Assembly (NCBI RefSeq): GCF_040412085.2 | Contig: NZ_CP115920.1 | Location: forward strand, 1,240,001 to 1,304,000 | Direction: 5' to 3' | Source: Vibrio sp. CB1-14 | GTDB taxonomy: Bacteria; Pseudomonadota; Gammaproteobacteria; Enterobacterales; Vibrionaceae | Length of the DNA: 64,000 nt | In this document: positions 17,629-25,944 of the stretch, one piece after another | How positions within the stretch are numbered: position 1 is the stretch's first letter | Layout: each line of letters begins with the position of its first letter | The notes under the pieces: model-generated | What the model was told of the DNA's origin: nothing | The model's database searches: none | The model's input: the letters and a program-made list of their open reading frames with translations, nothing else | Position numbers and translations under genes: made by a program

Positions 17629-18075
17629 ATGTATGAAAATATCGGCTCAGAAAACAATCGTTACTCATTGATAATTGAGCAAATGGATGAGGCATACGGT
17701 GTGTTCGATTGGATTATCGACAATGGTCGTGATGCAGACTACCGAGCTAGAGAAACTATCGAGCGGATAGCGACTAAGTTCTGGGTTATCGGAAAAGATG
17801 CTCATGGAGCTCAGTTTGATCTAAGACTACTAACGCCGGAACAGGCAGAGGAAATCGTCAACGCAATAGTGTTTTCTTCGTGTGGAGAAACCAAACTTGC
17901 GTTGAATGATCTTGTTCTTTTTTCATTCGCTTTGAGTGTGTTCCGTACACACATCATGGTAGAAGATTATGAAATGGAAGATTCTCTAGACTCTGATGGT
18001 CACAGAGGTTTAGTGCTTAAAGAAGAACACCTTCGAGAGCTTTGGCCGTGGGATCGACTCTTTATTAAAGGTTGA
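17629..18075 (+). CDS. acidic 148-residue protein, unknown
   Basis: The ATG has GGAGG at good spacing. The protein is acidic (many Asp and Glu, for example YEMEDSLDSDGHRG) and soluble, with a central FWVIGKDAHGAQFDLRLLTP segment and a LWPWDRLF motif near the end. I do not recognise it. It is the third gene in the Integrase_1 module and ends in a clear terminator, so the three form one unit (16229-18123). Confidence 0.65.
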   Translation: MYENIGSENNRYSLIIEQMDEAYGVFDWIIDNGRDADYRARETIERIATKFWVIGKDAHGAQFDLRLLTPEQAEEIVNAIVFSSCGETKLALNDLVLFSFALSVFRTHIMVEDYEMEDSLDSDGHRGLVLKEEHLRELWPWDRLFIKG

Positions 18076-18100
18076 AGTGAGTGAATGTTAGAAAAAACAG

Positions 18101-18123
18101 ATGCCTCGGGTGAGGCATTTTTT
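18101..18123 (+). terminator. terminator closing the Integrase_1 module
   Basis: ATGCCTC (18101-18107) pairs with GAGGCAT (18112-18118) around GGGT. It is preceded by an A-run and followed by a T-run, so it can work in both directions. Confidence 0.8.
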
Positions 18124-18146
18124 AACTCTTGAATCCAACAAATAAA

Positions 18147-18165
18147 GGTACTAGGATGGGGTACT
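18147..18165 (+). repeat. GGTACT-N7-GGTACT pair, second copy
   Basis: GGTACT at 18147-18152 and 18160-18165 has the same 13-base period as the pairs before the integrases at 1248 and 18345. It lies about 180 bases upstream of the truncated integrase. Confidence 0.5.
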
Positions 18166-18321
18166 GAAGCAACATTTATATACCTATGTCGATTTTCTAA
18201 CTGCATGAAAATAAAAGACTAAAATTGCCATTTGGTCATGTGGCTGGGGCTTCCACCCTTCTACTACTTTATTCTTTATTTTCAACAACTTAATTTCCTC
18301 CATATCGCTAGAAAGCAAATT

Positions 18322-18340
18322 GGTACTAAACACTGGTACT
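18322..18340 (+). promoter_or_regulatory. GGTACT-N7-GGTACT pair before truncated integrase
   Basis: GGTACT occurs at 18322-18327 and 18335-18340, then AAAC and the ATG at 18345. The stretch TGGTACTAAAC is close to the one before the integrase at 1248, and identity continues into the first codons (ATGCGCTATCTCA). Conservation across the start codon suggests a functional DNA site. Confidence 0.55.
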
Positions 18341-18344
18341 AAAC

Positions 18345-18998
18345 ATGCGCTATCTCAGCCGTAAATCATCCGGAATTTGGTACTTTCGTTATCAAATACC
18401 CAAAGCCTTTCAAACTCAATTCTCTAATCGAACTGAATTCAAAAGATCCTTGCACACCAGAGATTACCAGCGTGCTGTTTTACTTGCTCTGAAGCTAGAA
18501 CTTGAACTTAGGCAAAAGATTGCTGATCCCGAAAATCAATTTGACTCCACACATACCAATGTCGAACCTGTCTTAGAATCTGCTACGACTCAATGTAGAT
18601 TACAAGAATCGAAGAGCTCTACAGGTGATCTAAAAGGGTTTACCTATGAAGAGGCTAAAAAGCCAAGCATTGAGTTAGAAGATGCCTTAGCTAGCTATGC
18701 AAAGGAAAAGCGTGCCAAAAATGTTGGTGAGTCCAGTATTAAAGATGTAGCTTCAAACGTGAGATTAGTACATGCCCTCATTGGCACTACAAATCTTTGC
18801 GAAGTAACCCGTGATGATGTGATGGATGCCATTGAGCTTTTACGTTCCCTTCCGAAAGATCTAAATAATCCAAGAAATAGAAAATACTTTGGTGGAATGA
18901 CGGTACTTGAAGCCATTGAAAGAAATAAAGAGTTTGGTCTACTAACCATTCTTGACGTTACGACGGCACGATACATACAACGAGGCCTTGTTGCGTAA
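18345..18998 (+). pseudogene. DUF6538 integrase truncated by IS5-family element
   Basis: The frame begins MRYLSRKSSGIWYFRYQIP, the DUF6538 start, and goes on through a core-binding region (ELEDALASYAKEKRAKNVGESS, split here as two blocks, and VRLVHALIGTTNLCEVTRDD). It stops at VTTARYIQR, which aligns to STVGRYIEK of the intact integrase at 1248. At 18984 the IS left end begins; the last four codons (GLVA) come from the IS. The whole catalytic domain is missing, so it is inactive. No catalytic remainder is seen right of the IS, so the rest was deleted. Confidence 0.85.
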
Positions 18999-20035
18999 TT
19001 CGGACAGAAAACTTAACCGCCTGAAATTGAGTGATTATTAAACAACATACTGAGTTTCAGGCATACCAAGCCCTGTCAGCTTGTTCAGCGCTTTAATCAT
19101 GGCGTAGGTTTCACCAACCTGAGCATTGTAGTTTCTTAGGCTTAACCTTCCACCTAGCAACTGCTTCACACGATACATGGCTGTTTCAGAGAGCGAACGC
19201 TTATGATAACCATACCGCTTTTTCCACTTCTTGTTGGAGCCGTAGAGTTTTTGGCAACCCACGGCTAAATTGCGAGGATGTCCTTGTTCCCAGAAGGCAG
19301 CCCCTTCTCTTGGTGGGATAAGCGGAACAGCTCGCTTAATCCGTATAGCATCATGGCAACTCCTTGTGTCGTAAGCACCATCTCCAGATATCTCGACGAT
19401 TCGTCGACGTGTTTGCTTGAGCAAATTAGGAAGGACTTCTGCATCAGTGACATTAGATAAGCTCAGCTCTGCTACTATCTCGTGAGTGCTTGTGTCAACT
19501 GCTAAATGCAGTTTTCTCCAGACTCTACGCTTCCCGTCAGTACCATGCTTTTTGACCTTCCATTCACCTTCGCCATAAACCTTGAGACCAGTAGCATCGA
19601 TGGCCAGATGCTGTATCGCACCTCTGGTTTTAGTTTTAAATGAAACCTCAACTTCCTTAGCTCGACGGCTTATACAGGTGTAATGTGGACAAACAAGCGG
19701 TATGTTAGCCAGCTTAAATACAGAGTCTAGAAAGCCTTGCAGCGCTCTCAATGGCATAGAGAAAACACGTTTTACCATCAATGCGGTAGTAATGGCTGAG
19801 ATCGCTGAATCGACGAGGCCTGCCGCGCTTACTCTGTTTGCTTTGCTTCCACTCGCGTATTGCTTCTTCATCAATCCAGAAAGTGAGTGAACCACGGTTG
19901 ATTAGGGCTTTGTTGTACTGTTTCCAGTTAGTTGTTTTGTAATGAGGTTTCGGCATAAGGCTACGATGATTAACTGATGTAGCCGATCAGATCGTAACTT
20001 CCTGATTTAGTTCCATCGAATTACGCAACAAAGCC
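18984..20035. mobile_element. IS5-family insertion sequence (IS903-like)
   Basis: About 1,052 bases bounded by imperfect inverted repeats. The left is GGCCTTGTTGCGTAATTCG (18984-19002) and the right is CGAATTACGCAACAAAGCC (20017-20035). These are the GGCTTTGTTG ends of the IS5/IS903 group. The transposase is on the minus strand and frameshifted. The flanks (ATACAACGA left, GCGACCATG right) do not match, so no target duplication is visible. A deletion or recombination next to the IS probably removed the rest of the integrase. Confidence 0.85.
19038..19956 (-). pseudogene. IS5-family transposase, frameshifted
   Basis: The protein starts MPKPHYKTTNWKQYNKALIN in one frame and continues in another from AITTALMVKRVFSMPLRALQ onward. 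The joined product has the DDE features: the LAIDATGLKVYGEGEW segment (first Asp), ISGDGAYDT (second Asp) and the later YHKRSLSETAMYRVK (Glu) motif. The switch is at about 19797-19800, after RRFSDL, where one extra base is present. Members of this group normally have a single uninterrupted frame, so the copy is probably inactive unless frameshifting restores it. Confidence 0.8.
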
Positions 20036-20241
20036 GCGACCATGTGTGAGAGATAAGCGGAGATTGTGATGCGCTCATTTCATTGTGACAAGAACTTTCC
20101 TGCGCGTAAGCCTAGTTCAGATTACGATGAATAGAACGTCTAATTAAATGCATGAGCTTATACAGGCCAACATTAGTATGCCTAGGTGTAAATCTAGTCA
20201 CTTTCGATAGGGCTCTTCCTACCCAAAGCTTACAATGGGGC

Positions 20242-20272
20242 ACAGGCTTTTCAGAAGAAAAGAAAAGCCTGT
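20242..20272. repeat. 11-base-pair hairpin by integrase remnant
   Basis: ACAGGCTTTTC (20242-20252) and GAAAAGCCTGT (20262-20272) are perfect inverted copies. The hairpin lies just after the end of the minus-strand integrase remnant and may be its old terminator. Confidence 0.5.
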
Positions 20273-20273
20273 A

Positions 20274-20495
20274 TCAGCGCTTATCAGCAGTCTGTTTTCT
20301 CAGAGCGTCTTCTAGATCAACGAATAGTGTTATCTAGCTTCGAATGCCCAAGTAAGATCTGTACCGCCCTAATGTTTTTTTGTTCTAGCATAGATCAAAG
20401 TAGCTTTGGTGCGGCGTATGGAATGAGTACCATAGTAGTCCGCATTCAATCCAAGTTTTACAGCCCAAATTGATCGATTGGCCGAGATGTAGCAA
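20274..20495 (-). pseudogene. decayed tyrosine-recombinase C-terminus
   Basis: Read on the minus strand, one frame gives ISANRSIWAVKLGLN, then ADYYGTHSIRRTKATLIYAR. After dropping one A from an A-run it gives NIRAVQILLGHSKLDNTIR, and after a further small deletion VDLEDALRKQTADKR. This is the catalytic C-terminus of a tyrosine recombinase: HSIRRTKA is the Arg box and LLGHS the His box. The Tyr region (usually VRYLG) is damaged. At least two indels make it a dead relic, marking the right limit of the accessory region. The rest of 20036-20623 shows nothing else. Confidence 0.65.
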
Positions 20496-20623
20496 AAGTC
20501 AGATTAACGGTAAGCAAAAAAACAGCAGTCAGTGATAGGGTTTAATTGACAAATAAATCCTACACAAACTACCGTTTTCATGCCGGGCTGAATGACTCGA
20601 TTCAGCATGTACTCTCAAGGGCC

Positions 20624-23600
20624 TCAAAGGGCAGATTGAGCATCTTGTGCCCATTTGGTCAGCTTTAAATCGTCCAAAATAAGCAGCACGCAAGGCACAA
20701 CAATTGACGCGAGTAACGTCGTCGATACTAAGCCAAACGCAATACTGGCAACTAACGGGATCAAAAATTGAGCCTGTGTACTGGTTTCGGTTAACAGTGG
20801 AAGCAAGCCTGCGAATGTGGTTAACGAGGTAATAAATATTGCTCTGAATCGGTCACGCACTGCCACTTTACACGCATCGATCAAACGCTCGCCTTGAGCG
20901 ATGTTCTGCTTAATAAAATTGACCAACAAAATGTTGTCGTTGACGACGATCCCCGCCAAGGTTGCGAAGCCCACCAAACTTGGAATGGTTAAATCGAACC
21001 CCATGCCCAAGTGCCCCCATACCACACCAATCCAGCCCATCGGTATCGCCAATAGCACAGCGATAGGTTGAGTGTAACTTTGGAACAAGAACACCAAGAT
21101 AAGATAGATACCCACCACGCCAAGCGCAAAGAAGGTCGCTAGTGAGGAGCCCGTATCTGAGCTTTCTTTGTCCTGACCTTGAGAGGCAAAACTGACCTCT
21201 GGGAATTTCTGTTGAATTTGCGGAACAAATTCACTATTGAACTGCAGCATGATTTCACGCGCATTGGCAACACGGGTATCGATATTGCCTTGTACAACCA
21301 CAGTGTTCATCCCATTAATACGGTGAATTCGCGAGAAGGCTTGCTTTCTGTCAAATGTCGCCACACTTGATAGCGGAACAAGGGTTCCATTGCCTGCCGT
21401 CACCATCAAATTATTCAACTCATTCAGGCTAGCTTGGTGCGTAAACTCATCCAATCTCACACTAATATCCACCAGCTCACCTTGTTGGAAAACCGTCAGA
21501 TCAGTACTGCCTTTTACCGCGCTGCGCAGCGTTTGAGCAATGTTGGAAGCATTCACCCCCATCACACCAGCTTCATCTTTAAGGTTGACATGAAATTCGG
21601 TTCTACCCTCACGCAGATCGGTGGAGAGGTTATAAACACCGTCAAATCCTTTCAACCATTTCACAAGCGAGCGGCTGACTTGATTGAGCTGTTCAAACGA
21701 CTCACCCTGAACCCGAATATCAATGCCATTGCCAGCGATACCGCGTTCTTTGTCGGTAAACTTGAGTGAAACCACATCGGCAGTAGGGCCTACTTTTTGT
21801 TTCCAATCTTGGATCAGCTCTTTAATGCTCTGTTGCCTAAACTGCGCTGGCAGTAGATCGGCACTGACGGTTGCCATATGCGGCCCCGATTCATTGGCAT
21901 CAGCATTTGAGTTGAACATGATGGTGGTGCTCGCGACCAAAGGTTGTGAGCTTGGGTATTTCTCTGCGTATTCTTGGTTGAGTTCATCAAGCGCGCTAGC
22001 CACCTTCTCCACCACCGCCTCTGTCTGGCTAAGTAAACTGCCTTGAGGGAGTAAGATACGCGCTTGCAGTACGTCACTTTCTAAGGCCGGCATGGCTTTG
22101 AATTTCAGCCAACCTGACGAAATGGAAGCGGTTGAAATCATCACTACCATCACCAATATCCCTAGTGAAAGATAAGGTGCATTCATCGCCTTGACACTCA
22201 CTGGCATAAAGAATCTGTCTCTGATGTTTTCAAAACCGGCAATGAACTTGTCCCGTATTGGATTAGAGCGCAATTCAGTATGGCTGTGTGCCAAATGAGA
22301 CGGCAAGATCAAGAAAGCTTCTATCAGACTGACGAGTAACGTAATCAATAACACGATGGGAATGTAGCGTAGTACTTCGCCCATATTGCCTGTGAGAAAC
22401 ATCAGCGGCCCTATCACCATGATGGTGGTAGCAAACGATGCAATCACACCTGGCAAGACTTGCTTGGTACCTTCAACTGCAGCGTCAAACGCGGGGAGTC
22501 CTTGTTGCCTCTTGGCGGCGATGTTTTCTGCAATGATCAACGAGTCATCCATTAACAAACCAATGGCAACAATCAGCCCAACCAACGTCATCATATTCAG
22601 GGTATAACCGAGAAGTTGTATCGCAAAAATGGCGCCAAGGAATGAAACCGGCAGCCCCATGGTGACCCAAAAGCTAAAGCGAATATTAAAGAACGCCCAC
22701 AACATCAAAAATGCCAGTGCTAATCCCTGCACGCCATTGCTGGTGAGGATTCTCAGACGCTCAATAATATTGGTGCTGGAATCTTGGGTGATGGTTAAAG
22801 CGACGCCTTGAGGGGCTTTCGCCTGTTCTTTTTCAACGATGCTGACGATCGCATCCTTAACCGTCAAGGTATCTTGAAATTGTGTTTTGGACACCTGGAG
22901 CAAAGCAGCACGCTGACCATTGAACAGGATTTGATTTTCATCGGTAGTGAACTTCTGTTGAATAACGGCGACATCACCGAGGCGAACCTGAGTCCCCGCC
23001 TCACTGGATTTAATCACGATATTTTCGAAGTCTCTGACGTTGCTGCCTAAGTGGTCGAAGCGGACACTGATCTCTTCCAAGTCATTACTAAATACACCAG
23101 CAGGAGTGCTGATACTTTGCTGTTGTACCAGATTGGACAAGTCAGACATACTCAGGCCGTACTGTTGCAACTTCCACTGCGATACGCGAATTTCTATTTC
23201 TTGATCCGCAAAACCACTCACGGTCACCTGCGCGATAAGAGGGCTCTCTTTTAGTTTGTGCTTAATTTGTTGGGCATAGAGATATAAGTCCCTATCTGAC
23301 ATATTGCCGGTAATAGCGACACTGGCCACCGTTGCCACCCGGTCTAGTTTCGACACCGTAATCTGCTCAACTCGATCCGGAAAATCATTGATTGCGTTAA
23401 CCTGCTGTTGAATATCACTGGTTAAGGCGTCGATGTCTTCATCATCACCAATTTCCACATTGGCGATGACCAAATTCTCTCTGGCATCACAGCTTAACTC
23501 TTTCATTCCACTCAGCTTATCGAGTGAATCTTCCAACGGATAACACACTTCTTCCATCATATCAAATGGCGACGCACCCGGATAAACGATCCGAACCTCA

Positions 23601-23728
23601 ATATTTTTGGTCGGCGTCAACGGAAAAGTGTCTTTCTGCAGTTTGGGCAAGGCAAAAAAACCTAACAGCAGTACCGCTATCATCAGGACGTTGGCGCCAG
23701 TAGCGTGGCGGGCGAAAAAAGCGATCAT
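20624..23728 (-). CDS. RND efflux permease
   Basis: 1,034 residues with the AcrB-type plan: an N-terminal membrane helix, a large periplasmic loop (about 30-330), helices 2-6, a second loop (about 560-860) and the last six helices. The proton-relay acids are visible in helix 4 (GLLMDDSLIIAENI); the matching later helix reads GIVVNDNILLVNFI. The sequence class is the HAE-type exporter family for hydrophobic or amphiphilic compounds; the substrate is unknown. Its ATG overlaps the stop of the adaptor gene (ATGA), so the two are translationally coupled. No outer-membrane channel gene is nearby, so a TolC-type partner elsewhere is implied. Confidence 0.9.
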   Translation of the reverse strand: MIAFFARHATGANVLMIAVLLLGFFALPKLQKDTFPLTPTKNIEVRIVYPGASPFDMMEEVCYPLEDSLDKLSGMKELSCDARENLVIANVEIGDDEDIDALTSDIQQQVNAINDFPDRVEQITVSKLDRVATVASVAITGNMSDRDLYLYAQQIKHKLKESPLIAQVTVSGFADQEIEIRVSQWKLQQYGLSMSDLSNLVQQQSISTPAGVFSNDLEEISVRFDHLGSNVRDFENIVIKSSEAGTQVRLGDVAVIQQKFTTDENQILFNGQRAALLQVSKTQFQDTLTVKDAIVSIVEKEQAKAPQGVALTITQDSSTNIIERLRILTSNGVQGLALAFLMLWAFFNIRFSFWVTMGLPVSFLGAIFAIQLLGYTLNMMTLVGLIVAIGLLMDDSLIIAENIAAKRQQGLPAFDAAVEGTKQVLPGVIASFATTIMVIGPLMFLTGNMGEVLRYIPIVLLITLLVSLIEAFLILPSHLAHSHTELRSNPIRDKFIAGFENIRDRFFMPVSVKAMNAPYLSLGILVMVVMISTASISSGWLKFKAMPALESDVLQARILLPQGSLLSQTEAVVEKVASALDELNQEYAEKYPSSQPLVASTTIMFNSNADANESGPHMATVSADLLPAQFRQQSIKELIQDWKQKVGPTADVVSLKFTDKERGIAGNGIDIRVQGESFEQLNQVSRSLVKWLKGFDGVYNLSTDLREGRTEFHVNLKDEAGVMGVNASNIAQTLRSAVKGSTDLTVFQQGELVDISVRLDEFTHQASLNELNNLMVTAGNGTLVPLSSVATFDRKQAFSRIHRINGMNTVVVQGNIDTRVANAREIMLQFNSEFVPQIQQKFPEVSFASQGQDKESSDTGSSLATFFALGVVGIYLILVFLFQSYTQPIAVLLAIPMGWIGVVWGHLGMGFDLTIPSLVGFATLAGIVVNDNILLVNFIKQNIAQGERLIDACKVAVRDRFRAIFITSLTTFAGLLPLLTETSTQAQFLIPLVASIAFGLVSTTLLASIVVPCVLLILDDLKLTKWAQDAQSAL

Positions 23729-25047
23729 AGCTTGCCCTCTTTCTGAATCGCATTTGCGGTTTTAAATCCGCTCTGCGTATCCAACCAAAGGCCGATTTTC
23801 TCATCCGGTTGCGGTTGTAAAGCCATCCCCTCAACGGCAGGTGAAAGTTTACTTAGTACAACCACATCACCGAATTCCACGCCAGATTTGATCACCGCTA
23901 CCTGCCCTTGGACGAAATCAATCCTGACAGGTTTGCTTTTCAGTTTACCTTCAGAGACAGTGTAAACTTTACCGTCATGAATGGCGTTTATCGGTAGCAA
24001 GACTTGTTGCTCCATCATCGGTGCTTTAATCGTGACTTTAACGAAAGTCCCACGAATAAGTGGTGGCTTCTTCCCGGGAATGGCTTGCTGATAAGGCTGA
24101 TTGATTTGCGCGACTAGACTTTGACTTTGAGTCTGAGCATCAATTTCACCGCCGGAACGGCTGACCTCGGCAGGCCAAGTGATCACTTTATCGCCAGCTT
24201 GGAGCTCGACTGTCGCGCTCAAGTTGCTATGCACATCTTCGTCAAGCGAGTCTAAGCGATTGGAATTTCTCAGTGGGCGCATTTTACCAAGCGGAAACTG
24301 CGCACGTACCTCGACGGCATCGATACCATCCGCTTTGAACAGCAACTCCCCCTTGTTGACATACTCAGCAAGCCCAACCAAGGTTTCGACAATGCGAATA
24401 TCAAACGGAGCTTTAATCACGGTTTGTTCAAGATCACGGTTTGCAAGCGCAAGTTCCGTTTGTAATACCTTCTGCTGCGCTTGATTAATCGCCAGCTGGT
24501 TTTTTTGAGTCTGAAGTTGTTGCTGGCTACTGAGCAAGTCTTTAGTCGCGCGGTCTTTCTCTGTTTTGGATATATGCCCTGTCTCACTCAGTTTGATTGA
24601 TCGGGCATATTCAGACTGTTGTACCTGAAACTCTTTCTCTGCGATCTTAAGAGAATCGATAATGGTTTGATTCGTTAGCATTAGTACTTCAAGCTCTGCC
24701 TGCAAGCGGGCAATGGTGAGTTGATAAGAGGCAGGATCGATTCTGAGGATTTCGCTGTCTTTATGAATAATGGCACCAGTTTTGTATTGCTCCGAAACCC
24801 ATACAACTGCACCGTCGAGTTCGGACTGCGCCTGCCAATCTTGAGCAGGTTCGGTATGCCCATATCCGATGGCTGAAGGTTGGATGTTTCGTGGCTCAAC
24901 TTTCAGCACCCGTACCACCTTTTTAGTGGCAGCACTGCTCGCTTTAGGCGGTTCGGCTTTCATGCCCGGTGCCACCACCAATAGCGCGATGCCCAACAAG
25001 ACAGGTGGAATTAACAGAGCCCTTTGTAACCAGCTATACCTAGTCAT
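23725..25047 (-). CDS. periplasmic adaptor of RND pump (HlyD/AcrA type)
   Basis: 440 residues. An N-terminal hydrophobic anchor (about 8-30) is followed by a lipoyl-like half near EPAQDWQAQSELDGAVVWVS. A long coiled-coil hairpin comes next (about 120-210, rich in Gln, Glu and Leu: SSQQQLQTQKNQLAINQAQQ), then the second lipoyl half (TVIKAPFDIRIVE) and beta-barrel and membrane-proximal domains. It links the inner-membrane pump to the outer channel. TAAGGGAA precedes the ATG. The upstream region 25048-25138 carries GTAAA or GTAAG motifs similar to those before the EF-hand gene. Confidence 0.9.
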   Translation of the reverse strand: MTRYSWLQRALLIPPVLLGIALLVVAPGMKAEPPKASSAATKKVVRVLKVEPRNIQPSAIGYGHTEPAQDWQAQSELDGAVVWVSEQYKTGAIIHKDSEILRIDPASYQLTIARLQAELEVLMLTNQTIIDSLKIAEKEFQVQQSEYARSIKLSETGHISKTEKDRATKDLLSSQQQLQTQKNQLAINQAQQKVLQTELALANRDLEQTVIKAPFDIRIVETLVGLAEYVNKGELLFKADGIDAVEVRAQFPLGKMRPLRNSNRLDSLDEDVHSNLSATVELQAGDKVITWPAEVSRSGGEIDAQTQSQSLVAQINQPYQQAIPGKKPPLIRGTFVKVTIKAPMMEQQVLLPINAIHDGKVYTVSEGKLKSKPVRIDFVQGQVAVIKSGVEFGDVVVLSKLSPAVEGMALQPQPDEKIGLWLDTQSGFKTANAIQKEGKL

Positions 25048-25138
25048 AGCGATTCCCTTACCATATACATTAGCTTTACCTTAAGTAAAATTAGCACACC
25101 AACATAAGCATGCTTTCTTCCTTGATCTCAAAATAAGT

Positions 25139-25161
25139 CAGGCCTCACAAATGGAGGCCTG
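25139..25161 (-). terminator. terminator between EF-hand gene and RND operon
   Basis: CAGGCCTC (25139-25146) and GAGGCCTG (25154-25161) pair around seven bases. On the minus strand a T-rich tract follows. It separates the EF-hand transcript from the efflux operon. Confidence 0.7.
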
Positions 25162-25172
25162 CTTGAATTGAG

Positions 25173-25523
25173 CTATTGATTGTTTTTGCCTTTGCCCATA
25201 ATATTTTGGGGGTTCGCCAAGCCTTGATGAGCGTTAAACTCTTGTTGAGAGATAGCGCCATCCGCGTTGCTATCTAACGAAGCAAAACTTTGGCTTTGAT
25301 TGATATTTTTTAACGTACGCCCCTCTTCCGCTCGCTGTGCGATACGCTCTGAGCGTGCTTGATTGAACTCGGCTTCGGTTATCTTGCCATCACCATCCAG
25401 GTCAAACTGTGAAAATGCTGGACGTGGCATATTGTTGTTTATGCCTTTATTCATTCCACCTGCCACTGCTCCGAAGGCGATAACAATACCGAGTAATGCA
25501 ATGATCGTGCTTTTGATTTTCAT
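25173..25523 (-). CDS. periplasmic EF-hand protein
   Basis: 116 residues with a signal peptide (about 1-22). Two EF-hand loops follow: DLDGDGKITEAE (about 41-52) and DSNADGAISQQE (about 83-94). Both have Asp or Asn at positions 1, 3 and 5 and Glu at 12, as needed for calcium. Between and after them it is Gln- and Asn-rich. It probably binds calcium in the periplasm. It lies just upstream of the RND operon on the same strand, separated by a terminator. A CpxR-like repeat lies in its upstream region, so it may be an envelope-stress gene; this is inference. Confidence 0.8.
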   Translation of the reverse strand: MKIKSTIIALLGIVIAFGAVAGGMNKGINNNMPRPAFSQFDLDGDGKITEAEFNQARSERIAQRAEEGRTLKNINQSQSFASLDSNADGAISQQEFNAHQGLANPQNIMGKGKNNQ

Positions 25524-25570
25524 GACGTTTTCCTTCTCTTTATATCATTATTTAAGAATATACTAATATA

Positions 25571-25616
25571 GGTAAGGTAAGGTAAGGTAACGTCATGTGA
25601 TGTAAAGGAGTGTAAA
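25571..25616. promoter_or_regulatory. GGTAA tandem repeats and CpxR-like box
   Basis: Four GGTAA units run in tandem (25571-25590). They are followed by GTAAA (25602-25606) and GTAAA (25612-25616), exactly GTAAA-N5-GTAAA, the CpxR consensus. Both lie 50-95 bases upstream of the EF-hand start. Response-regulator control is inferred. The remainder, 25617-25944, shows no gene; it is a spacer between convergent-free transcription units. Confidence 0.5.
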
Positions 25617-25944
25617 GATAGCTAAGTAGATATCGATTTATGTTCTTATCGGTTCGTAAGTACAGCGCAACAGAAATAATGAATTTTCTGTCGCTATTAC
25701 TCTGGTAAGAGTACAGGCATAGCTATTTCCAAATGGTTTCCAAATTATCCCAAACTTTCAGCCACCGAAACCGAAAAGCCAATGATATAAAATCCCTCGT
25801 TTCGAAAAATATGGCGATTTTTAGACATTCAGAGTGTTTTCGAACTTTTGCCCAGCAGTTTGCCTTGCAAATATCCAACAGACAAGGGATTACTTTTAGT
25901 AGGGCAAACACATATTAACAGCATGTGAACAAGTATTAACTCTG

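Noticed and set aside
20152-20337. A 61-codon plus-strand frame near the right end of the island.
   Set aside because: It is the opposite strand of the decayed integrase and the hairpin, with no features of its own.
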